Assembly (NCBI GenBank): GCA_965229355.1
Contig: OZ245869.1
Coordinates: forward strand, 1,550,001 to 1,614,000
Source: GCA-2737725 sp965229355
GTDB lineage: Bacteria > Pseudomonadota > Alphaproteobacteria > Rhodospirillales > Rhodospirillaceae
DNA length: 64,000 nucleotides
Direction of reading: 5' to 3'
A program made the translations under genes and the position numbers. Positions 53,314 to 61,767 of this stretch are shown one piece after another; positions within the stretch are counted from its first letter, which is position 1; each line of letters begins with the position of its first letter. The notes below the pieces were generated by a model that saw only the letters and a list, made by a program, of their open reading frames with translations, was not told where the DNA came from and searched no databases.

Positions 53314-54170
53314 CGCGGCAGCTTTTTGAATATACGCAACGCATTGTCACGCATCATCAGTTTGTGCGCTTCGGGCTTCATGCCGAGTTCGCTTACTTCT
53401 TTGACAGCGCGCTCAGGGTCGATTACCGGCCAATCTGTCCCAAACAACACTTTTTCGCGGCCATAGCTGTTTGCATAATGCACATACTGCTTCGGCCAAT
53501 GTTTCGGGGCATAGGCATCGCCAGCCGTAAACACATTCTCATGTTTCCAGCACATGGAAATCATTTCATCGGTCCATGGCACGCCGATGTGAATGCCGAT
53601 CAAGGCAAGTTCTGGAAAATCGATCGCCACCTGATCCAACAAAATCGGTTTTGCGACTGACGGTAAGCGTCGGTCTTTCTGATACACGAGATTATGTCCC
53701 ACCTGCATCATGATGGGGATGTCGAGCTCGCAGCACTTGGCGTAGTAGGGGTAAATCTGCGGCGCATTAGGCGGTGTTGCAAACCAATGCGGATACCAGT
53801 GTGCACCGACAAAGCCGTAATCGCGCACGGCAGTTTCTAAATCACGCAAACCTTGCATGCCGCGCGTTGTATCTACCCCAGCCAAGCCCGAGAACCTGTC
53901 GGGGTATTTCGCGCAAATTTCGGCGACCATTTCATAAGGGACTTCGAAAGACCCTCTCACACTTAAGTCGCCGGCGCGCACAGCAATTAGTAGCGAACGT
54001 TCGATGCCGGCCCGGTCCATGCGTTCGATATAGTCTTCAATACTCACGCCTGGGCGCATGGCAGGGGGCATGCGCACCTGCTCTTTGAATGTCTCGTCAA
54101 TGCCGGTGCGTCCTTGGCTCACGGTGTCTGGCGTGAACACGTTACAGACGATATCGATATATCCAGACAA
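53310..54170 (-). CDS. Amidohydrolase-2 family protein with altered metal motif
   Basis: A 286-residue TIM-barrel protein of the amidohydrolase-2 family, which includes ACMS decarboxylase, resorcylate decarboxylase and lactone hydrolases. The usual N-terminal HxH pair is replaced (IDIVCNVFTP), while later elements remain: GAHWYPHW, MMQVGHN and the final Asp in LFGTDWPVI. Metal binding is therefore doubtful. The start is TTG at 54170, supported by GAAGGGGAAG six bases upstream and no ATG nearby. It is the first gene of the seven-gene operon. Confidence 0.8.
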   Translation of the reverse strand: MSGYIDIVCNVFTPDTVSQGRTGIDETFKEQVRMPPAMRPGVSIEDYIERMDRAGIERSLLIAVRAGDLSVRGSFEVPYEMVAEICAKYPDRFSGLAGVDTTRGMQGLRDLETAVRDYGFVGAHWYPHWFATPPNAPQIYPYYAKCCELDIPIMMQVGHNLVYQKDRRLPSVAKPILLDQVAIDFPELALIGIHIGVPWTDEMISMCWKHENVFTAGDAYAPKHWPKQYVHYANSYGREKVLFGTDWPVIDPERAVKEVSELGMKPEAHKLMMRDNALRIFKKLPR

Positions 54171-54269
54171 AATTCTTCCCCTTCAAAATATCCACGGCAC
54201 ATTTTGGCGCCGGATCATCTTGCGAGCCTGCCCCCACAAGCTATGCTGTCCGCTAATGTATAAGACTGG

Positions 54270-56000
54270 ATGCAAATAATGACACGTCTGCTTGTTTCGG
54301 CCCTACTGGCGGTCAGCGTGAGCGGTCATGCGTTCGCACAAGAATATAGCGCCCCCGAAGCGGCGACAGGGCGCATTGCCAAAGAAGGCAAACTTGCCAA
54401 ATCGTTCATGGTCGTCGCGGCCAACCCCATTGCCACCGCGGCTGGTGTTGAAATCCTTAAAAAAGGCGGCACCGCCATCGACGCGGCTGTTGCTGTGCAG
54501 CTTGCGCTCAACCAAGTCGAGCCGCAGTCATCTGGCATTGGCGGTGGGTCGTTCATTGTATTTTGGGATGCGCAGGCCAAAAAACTTACCACATACGATG
54601 GTCGCGAAACCGCGCCTGCTGCGGCGACCGAGCGGCGTTTCTTAAAACCCGATGGCAAAACCATGGGTCGCGATGAAGCTGTGATCGGCGGTCACTCGAT
54701 TGGCGTGCCGGGCACACTTCGTGTGCTGGATATGGCGCATAAAGCCCATGGCAAGCTGGCCTGGGCGAAGCTGTTTGACCCGGCCATTAAAATCGCCGAC
54801 GACGGCTTTGCCGTCTCGCCACGTCTGAATGGTTTGCTGACGGATGAACAAGCGCTACGCGGTCTGCCACCCGGTGCCACTCTTTATTATACGGCGGAGG
54901 GCAAGCCCAAATCTGTGGGTACGGTCATCAAAAATCCGGCCTATGCCAAAACGCTTAAACTGCTGGCTAAAAAAGGCGCTGATGAGTTTTATATGGGCGC
55001 CATTGCCAAAGACATTGTGAAAGCCGCCACAACAGCGCAACGCCCCAGCGACATCACACTGGCGGATTTGAAAAACTACAAAGCGGTCGAGCGCGCGCCC
55101 ATTTGTATGACCTATCGTGATCGCAATGTCTGTGGCATGGGCCCGCCAACATCCGGCGGTATTGGCGTAATGCAAACATTGGGTTTGCTGGAGCGCTTTG
55201 ATTTAGCGGCTCTGGGGCAAAAATCGGTGCAAGCACAGCACCTGATTATTGACGCTGGTCGTTTGGTGTTTGCGGATCGTGCAGTGTACATCGCTGATCC
55301 TGATTTCTTGCCAATCCCGACGCAAAACCTGATCTCGAAGGACTATTTGCGCGAGCGCGGTGCGCGCTTGAGTTTGGACAAGCGCATCGAGAAAGCCGAT
55401 GCAGGCGTGCTTGCGCAAAAATATGCGTGGGTCTCGGCGGCCAGCCCAGAGCAAGTATCGACCAGCCATTTCTCGATCATTGATGCCGAAGGCAATGCCG
55501 TGTCGATGACAACATCGATCGAAGCAGGCTTTGGCTCGCGCGTGATGGTGGACGGGTTCCTTCTCAACAACACGCTGACAGATTTTTCCTATTCCGACAT
55601 TGCCAAGGGTGAAACGGTTGCCAATGCGGTGGGGCCCAATAAGCGCCCACGTAGTTCGATGTCGCCGACCATTGTGTTCGATAAAGATGGTAAAGTTGAA
55701 ATCGTTGTGGGCTCACCCGGCGGCCCGGCGATCGTCGGGTTTGTGACGCAAACATTGATCGGCATGATCGATTGGGGCTTAACGCCGCAACAGGCTGTAT
55801 CGATCCCGCATGTGGTGGTTGGTGGGCAAGGCGCGATGATCGAACCTGAGTTGGCGCCTGTCAAAGACGCGCTTACGGCCATGGGTCATCAGATTCGCAT
55901 CGGTGAATTTCCGTCAGGAATTCATGCGATTCGTGTGACCAAAGATGGATTATTGGGAGGTGCCGACCCACGCCGCGAAGGCAGCGTGGGTGGAGAGTGA
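54270..56000 (+). CDS. ggt: Gamma-glutamyltransferase
   Basis: A 576-residue periplasmic N-terminal nucleophile hydrolase that splits itself into two subunits. A signal peptide ends at AFAQEY; the glutamate-binding Arg is in YDGRETAP (Arg112); the cleavage site and nucleophile is Thr398 in VSTSHFSIID; GSPGGPAIVGF is conserved in the small subunit. It transfers or hydrolyses gamma-glutamyl groups, for example from glutathione. ATG at 54270 and at 54279 are both possible. It is divergent from the catabolic operon and may not be related to it. Confidence 0.93.
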   Translation: MQIMTRLLVSALLAVSVSGHAFAQEYSAPEAATGRIAKEGKLAKSFMVVAANPIATAAGVEILKKGGTAIDAAVAVQLALNQVEPQSSGIGGGSFIVFWDAQAKKLTTYDGRETAPAAATERRFLKPDGKTMGRDEAVIGGHSIGVPGTLRVLDMAHKAHGKLAWAKLFDPAIKIADDGFAVSPRLNGLLTDEQALRGLPPGATLYYTAEGKPKSVGTVIKNPAYAKTLKLLAKKGADEFYMGAIAKDIVKAATTAQRPSDITLADLKNYKAVERAPICMTYRDRNVCGMGPPTSGGIGVMQTLGLLERFDLAALGQKSVQAQHLIIDAGRLVFADRAVYIADPDFLPIPTQNLISKDYLRERGARLSLDKRIEKADAGVLAQKYAWVSAASPEQVSTSHFSIIDAEGNAVSMTTSIEAGFGSRVMVDGFLLNNTLTDFSYSDIAKGETVANAVGPNKRPRSSMSPTIVFDKDGKVEIVVGSPGGPAIVGFVTQTLIGMIDWGLTPQQAVSIPHVVVGGQGAMIEPELAPVKDALTAMGHQIRIGEFPSGIHAIRVTKDGLLGGADPRREGSVGGE

Positions 56001-56016
56001 AAACTGCAAAGACTAA

Positions 56017-56604
56017 TCAGCGACCGGGCTGCAACGCTTCGATCAAACGGCCATCGGGATCGTAGACAAACATCCGCATGCCGCTGGCAATAGAGCCGTC
56101 AGGGTTGGACATGCTGTATTTTGCAGGGCCTCGATGAAAGCGAACATCAATTTGTTGCAAGCGGCTGTATGCGGATTGCAAGTCGGGCACTTCTACAACA
56201 ATTACCACGTCACCTGTGCCAATACCCATCAGGTTTGAGCGCGCACTGGCCAAGCGTGGTTTGTCGTAACTGAGCAAGCCAATCAGGCCGACGCGGTCAT
56301 CGCTGCCGCGCATCACAACCAAGCGACCTTCTTTTGGGTCTTCGGTTAACGGCAAGGCATCAGCACCCACAACGCCGCCTTCTGTGCTGCTGTCAGTCGC
56401 TTTGTCATAAATTTTGGTCAAACCCAAACGCTGATAAAAATCGACAGACTTGGTCAGGTCTTCCACCACCAGAGTTGTGCGGCGCACAGTTGGTGCAGCA
56501 AACGCAGTCGATCGGTCTTGCGCGGTGGTTTCTGTCGCCGCAAGGCCGGTCGCGAGTGCGACAACACAGCTCAACAAAGACCAACGTTGTTTAAGGGTGC
56601 TCAT
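56017..56604 (-). CDS. Exported VOC (glyoxalase/bleomycin-resistance-like) protein
   Basis: About 195 residues: a likely signal peptide (MSTLKQRWSLLSCVVALATG) up to about TTAQD, then a VOC fold (RRTTLVVEDLTKSVDFYQRLG to FVYDPDGRLIEALQPG). VOC proteins bind a metal in a paired beta fold and act as isomerases, dioxygenases or binding proteins. Secretion is not common in the family. ATG at 56604 is preferred to an upstream in-frame start at 56676 because it opens directly on the signal peptide. Confidence 0.75.
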   Translation of the reverse strand: MSTLKQRWSLLSCVVALATGLAATETTAQDRSTAFAAPTVRRTTLVVEDLTKSVDFYQRLGLTKIYDKATDSSTEGGVVGADALPLTEDPKEGRLVVMRGSDDRVGLIGLLSYDKPRLASARSNLMGIGTGDVVIVVEVPDLQSAYSRLQQIDVRFHRGPAKYSMSNPDGSIASGMRMFVYDPDGRLIEALQPGR

Positions 56605-57030
56605 GAAAGGGTCCGGATCCTGTTTGAAGTCTGTCGGCCAGTCTATCACTTTGGCCCACGTATCAAGTGATGCCACGGCCTAGCATCACCGGAAAAGGGG
56701 CGTCAATGCGACGCAATGTTACGTCATGGCCATAGTGGTTGGGGCCATAGTCGTGGGGCCATCCTAATCCCCCCAGCAGATAGACCCAACACAGGCTTTC
56801 AACCACATGGCGCATAACCGGTAACGCTTGGTTCTATCCACAGCCGGTTAGCATACCTTTTTGTGCATAACCGCGCGCAGAAATTGTCCACAGGACAAGC
56901 GGGTGGCCATATATCGTTAACAATGCGGTGTGCGCTCTTGAGTGGTGCCGCATCAACCGCTAATGATTGTCATATAACCCGGACAACCGGGACGCCTGCA
57001 TTCCGAAGACCGGCCTTTAAGAACCGTTTT
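56605..57030. other. Intergenic region without a gene (divergent promoters)
   Basis: This 426-base stretch separates the divergent VOC and PAS-EAL genes. Open frames in it lack ribosome sites and family signals. It holds a short degenerate direct repeat of GGCCATAG units (56726-56763) and three DnaA-box-like sequences (56834-56892). Confidence 0.6.
56834..56892. promoter_or_regulatory. Cluster of three DnaA-box-like sites
   Basis: TGTGCATAA at 56862-56870 is an exact reverse match to TTATNCACA. CTATCCACA (56834-56842) and TTGTCCACA (56884-56892) each differ from TTATCCACA at one base. They fall within 59 bases, about 140-200 bases upstream of the PAS-EAL start. Whether DnaA binds is untested. 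Confidence 0.35.
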
Positions 57031-58677
57031 ATGACCTCAGACCGCGAGCGTTTTGTAGCTTTCGCCTTTTGCTGGGCAGATATTCTGATCGAGTTGGATC
57101 AGAATAAAAAAGTCCTGTTCGCAGTTGGCGCACTGAACCCGCTGATGGGTTACGGGCCGGAAAAACTCATCGGCAAAAATTTCATGGACGTTGTCTCGCC
57201 GAAAGACAAAGTCTTGCTCGATCAGTTGCTGGAAGTCACCGCACGCAAAGGCCGCATCGATAATTTAAGTGTGCGTCTGGTTGGCGATAAGGGCACGACC
57301 CTGCCGCTTACTACAGCTGGCTACATGCTGCCCGATTTGAAAGACCACTACTTTATCGCCATGCGCACCACGGCGAAGGTTGATGCGTCAGGTCAAGCCG
57401 ATGGCACCCGCGACAAAAACACCGGCCTCATGGCTGGCGATTCGTTTACGGAACTGGCCGCCGAGAAACTAAAAAACGGTAATGCTGGAAAAGACGTGGA
57501 GATGACTTTGGTCAGTCTCCCGAATTTCCAAAGCTTTGCTGATTCACTGCCGGAAGATGAAAAACAGGTTCTTCTCAATACCGTTGGCACCACACTGCGT
57601 GCCAATTCGTTGGGCGGTGATTCCGCTGGCGAAATCGGCGACGGCAAATTCGGTGTCGTGCACGATAAGGGCCTGGATGTTAAAGCCTTAGAATCAAAAA
57701 TCGCCGAAGCTACGCGCGCGTTTGATCCCACAGGCAAGGGCATCGACGTGCAGGCCGGCACATTGGACATCGATGCAGGCTCGATCTCGGAAGAAGATCT
57801 GACCAAAGGGCTGGTCTATACTATCAACCACTTCAAGGATCAGGCGGGTGCGAAGTTCAATGTGAAGGACATCGCGTCCAACATGAACAACCTGGTCAAG
57901 GAAGCTGTGAATTCCTTGAAGACATTTAGAACGTTAGTTGGCGATTCTGATTTCCAAGTAGCCTTCCATCCGATCTTGGATGTGCGCACAGGTGCTGTTC
58001 ACCACTATGAAGCGCTGGTGCGATTCGGTGGTAATTTTGAAGTCTCACCGTACAAGTACATTACGTTCGCTGAAGAAACCGGCCTGATTAACGAGTTCGA
58101 TATCGCCATGGCGCGCAAGTGCGTGGACTGGCTGCGTAAACATCGTGGCGACAAAGTTTCGCTGGCCGTGAATATTTCCGGCATGTCGGTCGATAATCCG
58201 CAATATGCCAAAGAACTGCATGCGCTGCTGGATGCCGATACCTGGCTCCGCAACTTCCTGGTGTTCGAAATTACCGAGTCCGCGCGCGTTGCTGACTTGA
58301 AGAAAGCTAACGTGTTTGTGCAGTCCTTGCGTGAACGTGGCTTCCACGTTTGCTTGGATGACTTTGGTGCCGGTGCAGCCAGCTTCCAATACTTAAGCGT
58401 GCTGGAAGTGGACGTGGTGAAGCTGGACGGTTCGGCTGTGAAGAATGCGCAAGCCGCCCCCAAGGGCCGTGCGTTCTTGAAGGCCCTTACGACTCTTTGC
58501 AAAACCATGGAAGTGGAAACCATCGCCGAGATGGTCGACAGCAAGGAAACGCTGGAATTTGTTCGGGACTGTGGTGTGGAATACGTTCAAGGCTTCCTGT
58601 TCGGCAAGCCCGATCCCGATCCGTGGCAGTTCATCAAGAAGCTGGATCGCCGCCTCTTCGCTGATACCAAGCGCTAG
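57031..58677 (+). CDS. PAS-EAL cyclic-di-GMP phosphodiesterase
   Basis: A 548-residue cytoplasmic signalling protein. Residues 1-115 resemble a PAS sensor, a middle region of about 170 residues may be a very degenerate GGDEF domain, and the C-terminal 250 residues are an EAL domain. All expected catalytic parts are seen: YEALVRF, VNISG, EITES, LDDFGAG, VKLDGS and IAEMV, then YVQGFLFGKP. It should therefore hydrolyse c-di-GMP. The open frame runs back to 56863, but ATG at 57031 is the start of the conserved part. Its TAG shares CTAG with the convergent SufE gene. Confidence 0.85.
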   Translation: MTSDRERFVAFAFCWADILIELDQNKKVLFAVGALNPLMGYGPEKLIGKNFMDVVSPKDKVLLDQLLEVTARKGRIDNLSVRLVGDKGTTLPLTTAGYMLPDLKDHYFIAMRTTAKVDASGQADGTRDKNTGLMAGDSFTELAAEKLKNGNAGKDVEMTLVSLPNFQSFADSLPEDEKQVLLNTVGTTLRANSLGGDSAGEIGDGKFGVVHDKGLDVKALESKIAEATRAFDPTGKGIDVQAGTLDIDAGSISEEDLTKGLVYTINHFKDQAGAKFNVKDIASNMNNLVKEAVNSLKTFRTLVGDSDFQVAFHPILDVRTGAVHHYEALVRFGGNFEVSPYKYITFAEETGLINEFDIAMARKCVDWLRKHRGDKVSLAVNISGMSVDNPQYAKELHALLDADTWLRNFLVFEITESARVADLKKANVFVQSLRERGFHVCLDDFGAGAASFQYLSVLEVDVVKLDGSAVKNAQAAPKGRAFLKALTTLCKTMEVETIAEMVDSKETLEFVRDCGVEYVQGFLFGKPDPDPWQFIKKLDRRLFADTKR

Positions 58678-59114
58678 CGCGCTTCTGCGTATTGCTTAAT
58701 TTTCTGAACCATGGCGACCAAACCGTTGCGTCGGTTGGGAGCTAAGTGTTGTTCAAAGCCCAGTTCACGCAACGCCGCTTCCGGGTCGATCTTGGCGATG
58801 TCTTCGGGTTTTTGGCCTGAGAACAAAATCCCCAACACGGCAATTAGCCCTTTCACGATCACGCTGTCGCTATCGGCAGCAAAAGCAAAGCGGCTAGGGT
58901 CATCTGTGGGATGGCCTGGGACGAGCCACACCTGGCTCATACAGCCGCGCACCTTGTTGGCATCGGTTTGTAAAGCAGGCGGGAAGGGCGGCAATTTGCG
59001 GCCCAGATCGATAATGTATTCGTAGCGTTCGTCCCACTCGTCAAACAGTGCGAAATTCTCCTTCAGCTCATCGAAGGTCATTTCGGGTTTAATCATCATA
59101 GGGGTGTCGGACAT
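58674..59114 (-). CDS. sufE: SufE-family cysteine desulfuration protein
   Basis: A 146-residue SufE protein. The sulfur-accepting Cys58 sits in KVRGCMSQVWL, and LFSGQKPEDI is conserved in the second half. SufE takes persulfide sulfur from SufS and passes it to the SufBCD scaffold for Fe-S cluster assembly. No suf genes are adjacent. ATG at 59114 is used; an in-frame start at 59144 would add ten residues not typical of the family. Confidence 0.93.
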   Translation of the reverse strand: MSDTPMMIKPEMTFDELKENFALFDEWDERYEYIIDLGRKLPPFPPALQTDANKVRGCMSQVWLVPGHPTDDPSRFAFAADSDSVIVKGLIAVLGILFSGQKPEDIAKIDPEAALRELGFEQHLAPNRRNGLVAMVQKIKQYAEAR

Positions 59115-59221
59115 GGCCGAAGCTTTATATAACGGGAACCGCAACAGATCAGGATCGTTGTAACCGCAGGCTTACAGGCCAAGCCTTCAGATAACAACTC
59201 CATTCGGCATTTTTTGGTTTC

Positions 59222-59653
59222 ATGAGCGAACACCGCATTCCAATTACCGGCCGCTTATCGCTCGATCCCGACGAGATCGAGATGACGTTTATTCGCGCGG
59301 GCGGCCCCGGTGGGCAGAACGTCAATAAAGTGTCGACATCTGTTCAGTTGCGGTTCAACGCGGCGGCTTCACCGTCATTGCCGTCCGACGTGAAAGAACG
59401 ACTGATCAAGATTGCAGGCAAGCGTGCCACCAAAGACGGCGTCATTATCTTTACCGCAAATGAATATCGTAGTCAGGATCGCAACCGTGAAGTCGCTATT
59501 CAGCGCCTGATCGATATTATCGTGCAGGCCACGTTTGTGCCTAAAAAACGAGTCGCTACAAAAGCCACGCGCGGTTCGAAAGAGCGCCACCTCAAAACCA
59601 AAAAGAAACGTTCAGAAGTAAAAGCTGGTCGCCGCTCGGGTGGTTGGGATTAA
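59222..59653 (+). CDS. arfB: Alternative ribosome-rescue factor / peptidyl-tRNA hydrolase ArfB
   Basis: A 143-residue protein with the release-factor GGQ motif at 30-32 (AGGPGGQNVNKVST) and a basic C-terminal tail (TKKKRSEVKAGRRSGGWD) that enters the empty mRNA channel. ArfB (YaeJ) frees stalled ribosomes by hydrolysing peptidyl-tRNA. It lies between sufE, divergent, and the histidine kinase, convergent with five bases between stops. Confidence 0.93.
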   Translation: MSEHRIPITGRLSLDPDEIEMTFIRAGGPGGQNVNKVSTSVQLRFNAAASPSLPSDVKERLIKIAGKRATKDGVIIFTANEYRSQDRNREVAIQRLIDIIVQATFVPKKRVATKATRGSKERHLKTKKKRSEVKAGRRSGGWD

Positions 59654-59658
59654 TCGCT

Positions 59659-61413
59659 CTACTGCGCTGCGTGCAGCACGGGCGCATTGCGTATCCCAAC
59701 GGTTGGTAAATCAAACCAGAACGTTGTCAGCACATGCGGCTCGCTATCAAAACCCATCGTGCCGTTCATCTCTTCCACCAGACGCTTGGATAATGCCAAG
59801 CCAATACCTGTGCCATCGACGCCTTGGCTCTCTGCACCTAGGCGGTTGAAGGTTTGAAACACTTCAGCCTGACGATCGCGCGGAATGCCGTGACCGGTAT
59901 CTGTCACGGCCACGCGCACATGCCATTCGTTCATAGCGGAGATGTCTATATTCACCGAGCCGCCGTTACGATTGAACTTAATGGCGTTGGAAACCAGATT
60001 GGTTAGTACTTGGGTCAAGCGCACGTGGTCACCGCTAACAGTTTCGGGCGCACCACCTTGTGAAATAGCGCTTAATGAAATATCGCGCACACCTGCTTGC
60101 TGCGCAAAGCCTTGCAAGACTTCGTTGGCCACCCGCAATAAATTCACAGGTTCAAAAGATAACGTCAGATGGCCGCTATCAATGCGCGATAAATCAAGCA
60201 CGTCGTTGATCAAGCGCAGTAAATGCTCTCCACCCCGCATGATACTTGAGACGTATTCTTTCTGATCGTTATTCAGCGTGCCACGCGTTCCTAATGATAG
60301 TAATTGCGCAAAACCCAAAATTGCATTCAGCGGTGTGCGTAATTCATGGCTCATGTTGGCCAAAAATAATGTCTTTGCACGGTTGGCCGCTTCAGCCTTC
60401 ACGCTCACACGGCGCAGCGCGTCTTCACGTACCTTGGCGTCGGTGATGTCTTGAATGGTGCCGATCATGCGCTGGGCACCGCGCGAATCCTGCACGGGCA
60501 TGGCGCGGCCAATAACGTGACGAATGGTGCCGTCAACACGGATCAGACGGAATTCATGGCTTAAACCCATCTGACCTTCGCGGATCTGATCTATCATCGC
60601 GCGGAAACTGGGAACATCATCCGGGTGGACATGCCTCTCCATACGATGGCCACGGACAAATCGGTCATCGGGGTTGTAGCCGACGATGCGACACATCTCT
60701 TCGGACCACTCAATCGTTCCAGTGCCTGTATGCCAAACCCAATGACCAATCTTGCCGATGGTTTGCGCGACGTTCATCAAGCTCTCGCTATCGCGTAAAC
60801 GCTCTTCGGCACCGTGACGATCGGTCAAATCTTGAATCACACCGATAAACTCTTCGGTGCCATCGCTGCGCATATGCAAGTTGATGGTCAGGCGCGCCCA
60901 CACCAAGCTGCCATCGCAGTGAACATACGGTTTTTCGACGTCGCGCTTTACGCCGTTGCCTTCCCGCATGCCGCGCACCATTTCAAACGTCGAGTCGATC
61001 CAATCGGGTGGCGACAATGACCGAATGGAACGACCTAGCAATTCTGACGGCGTGTAACCCAGCAAATCGGCGAATGCTGTGTTGATGTATTGAATATCTG
61101 CGCGCGGGCCAGTGATCACCATGCCCGCACCTGTGGTTTCAAACAACGAGGCAAACCGTGTTTCACTGGCTTGCAAGGCTTGCGCTGTTCTTAAGGTCTC
61201 GGTGGTATCAAACAGAATACCATACGCAAAAATGTGTGTGCCTAAGTTATCGAACTCGCGCTCTATATGTGCGCGAATGTGGCGCACCTCACCATCGCTG
61301 CGCACAATACGAAATTCGACGATCTTCTTTATCCACGACTTGTCGGCCTCAAGGTCTGCCAGCCACTGACGGTCGTCGGGATGAAAACTTTTCTCGATAA
61401 ACTCAATATTCAA
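59659..61413 (-). CDS. PAS sensor histidine kinase (main reading frame of a frameshifted gene)
   Basis: The open part codes for about 584 residues: the end of one PAS domain (FHPDDRQWL onward), two further PAS/PAC units (SLFETTGAGMVITGP and MNVAQTIGKIGHW), HisKA with phospho-acceptor His in ANMSHELRTPLNA, and HATPase_c with N box NLVSNAIKFNRNGG, DTGHGIPRD and GTGIGLALSKRL. No membrane segment or receiver domain is present, so it is a cytosolic kinase whose regulator is elsewhere. The frame begins mid-domain at a TTG; the missing start lies in another frame, beyond a run of eight identical bases. Confidence 0.85.
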   Translation of the reverse strand: MNIEFIEKSFHPDDRQWLADLEADKSWIKKIVEFRIVRSDGEVRHIRAHIEREFDNLGTHIFAYGILFDTTETLRTAQALQASETRFASLFETTGAGMVITGPRADIQYINTAFADLLGYTPSELLGRSIRSLSPPDWIDSTFEMVRGMREGNGVKRDVEKPYVHCDGSLVWARLTINLHMRSDGTEEFIGVIQDLTDRHGAEERLRDSESLMNVAQTIGKIGHWVWHTGTGTIEWSEEMCRIVGYNPDDRFVRGHRMERHVHPDDVPSFRAMIDQIREGQMGLSHEFRLIRVDGTIRHVIGRAMPVQDSRGAQRMIGTIQDITDAKVREDALRRVSVKAEAANRAKTLFLANMSHELRTPLNAILGFAQLLSLGTRGTLNNDQKEYVSSIMRGGEHLLRLINDVLDLSRIDSGHLTLSFEPVNLLRVANEVLQGFAQQAGVRDISLSAISQGGAPETVSGDHVRLTQVLTNLVSNAIKFNRNGGSVNIDISAMNEWHVRVAVTDTGHGIPRDRQAEVFQTFNRLGAESQGVDGTGIGLALSKRLVEEMNGTMGFDSEPHVLTTFWFDLPTVGIRNAPVLHAAQ

Positions 61414-61678
61414 TCGGCTTGTGGGGGGGGTCTAGACCCCAAATGCCATAGGTCTCGACCGACCATGTGATGCGATTGACCAAAATGTCTTGGATGAAAT
61501 AGCCAAAGCTGCCGATGCGCAGAGCCATCTCCAAAAGCTTGGAGCGCTTTAAGTCAGCGTCGTGGCTTAGTCCAAGATTAGGCATTGATAGTACGGCGTT
61601 TCGGGCCAGATCAGATGCGTCAGGCACAGACCTTCCTTGCACCCAAGGGGATGATTGTCCCTTGGATAATATGGCCAA
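61403..61678 (-). pseudogene. N-terminal fragment of the PAS histidine kinase, out of frame
   Basis: This frame encodes the beginning of the first PAS domain (LLEMALRIGSFGYFIQDI, ITWSVETYGIWGLDPP) and then runs to a stop after HKPIEY. Removing one base from the C8 run (61423-61430) would join it in frame to the kinase as LDPPTSRLNIEFIEKSFHPDD, a normal PAS_3 sequence. Possible starts are a TTG at 61678 and ATG at 61585; neither has a clear ribosome site. Confidence 0.75.
61423..61430. repeat. Homopolymer run of eight G (C8 on the coding strand)
   Basis: A single-base repeat within the first PAS domain of the histidine kinase. Seven or ten bases would restore the frame; eight breaks it. Confidence 0.9.
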
Positions 61679-61767
61679 GTAAAGAGGGATATCGCGTTAT
61701 AAGGGCTTCTAAAGCTTAAGTTTTTAAGCTTAGGGCCACTTTCGCGATATCGTCTTTCCCCGCAGCT

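Noticed and set aside
56834..56892. A replication origin at the DnaA-box cluster
   Set aside because: No dnaA, hemE, parAB, gidA or rpmH gene is nearby and there is no clear AT-rich unwinding segment; three boxes alone are not enough.
61712..61731. Terminator of the MsbA-like gene (AAGCTTAA/TTAAGCTT)
   Set aside because: AT-rich arms with no T tract after the stem on the minus strand; each arm is also a near-palindrome, so it may be chance.
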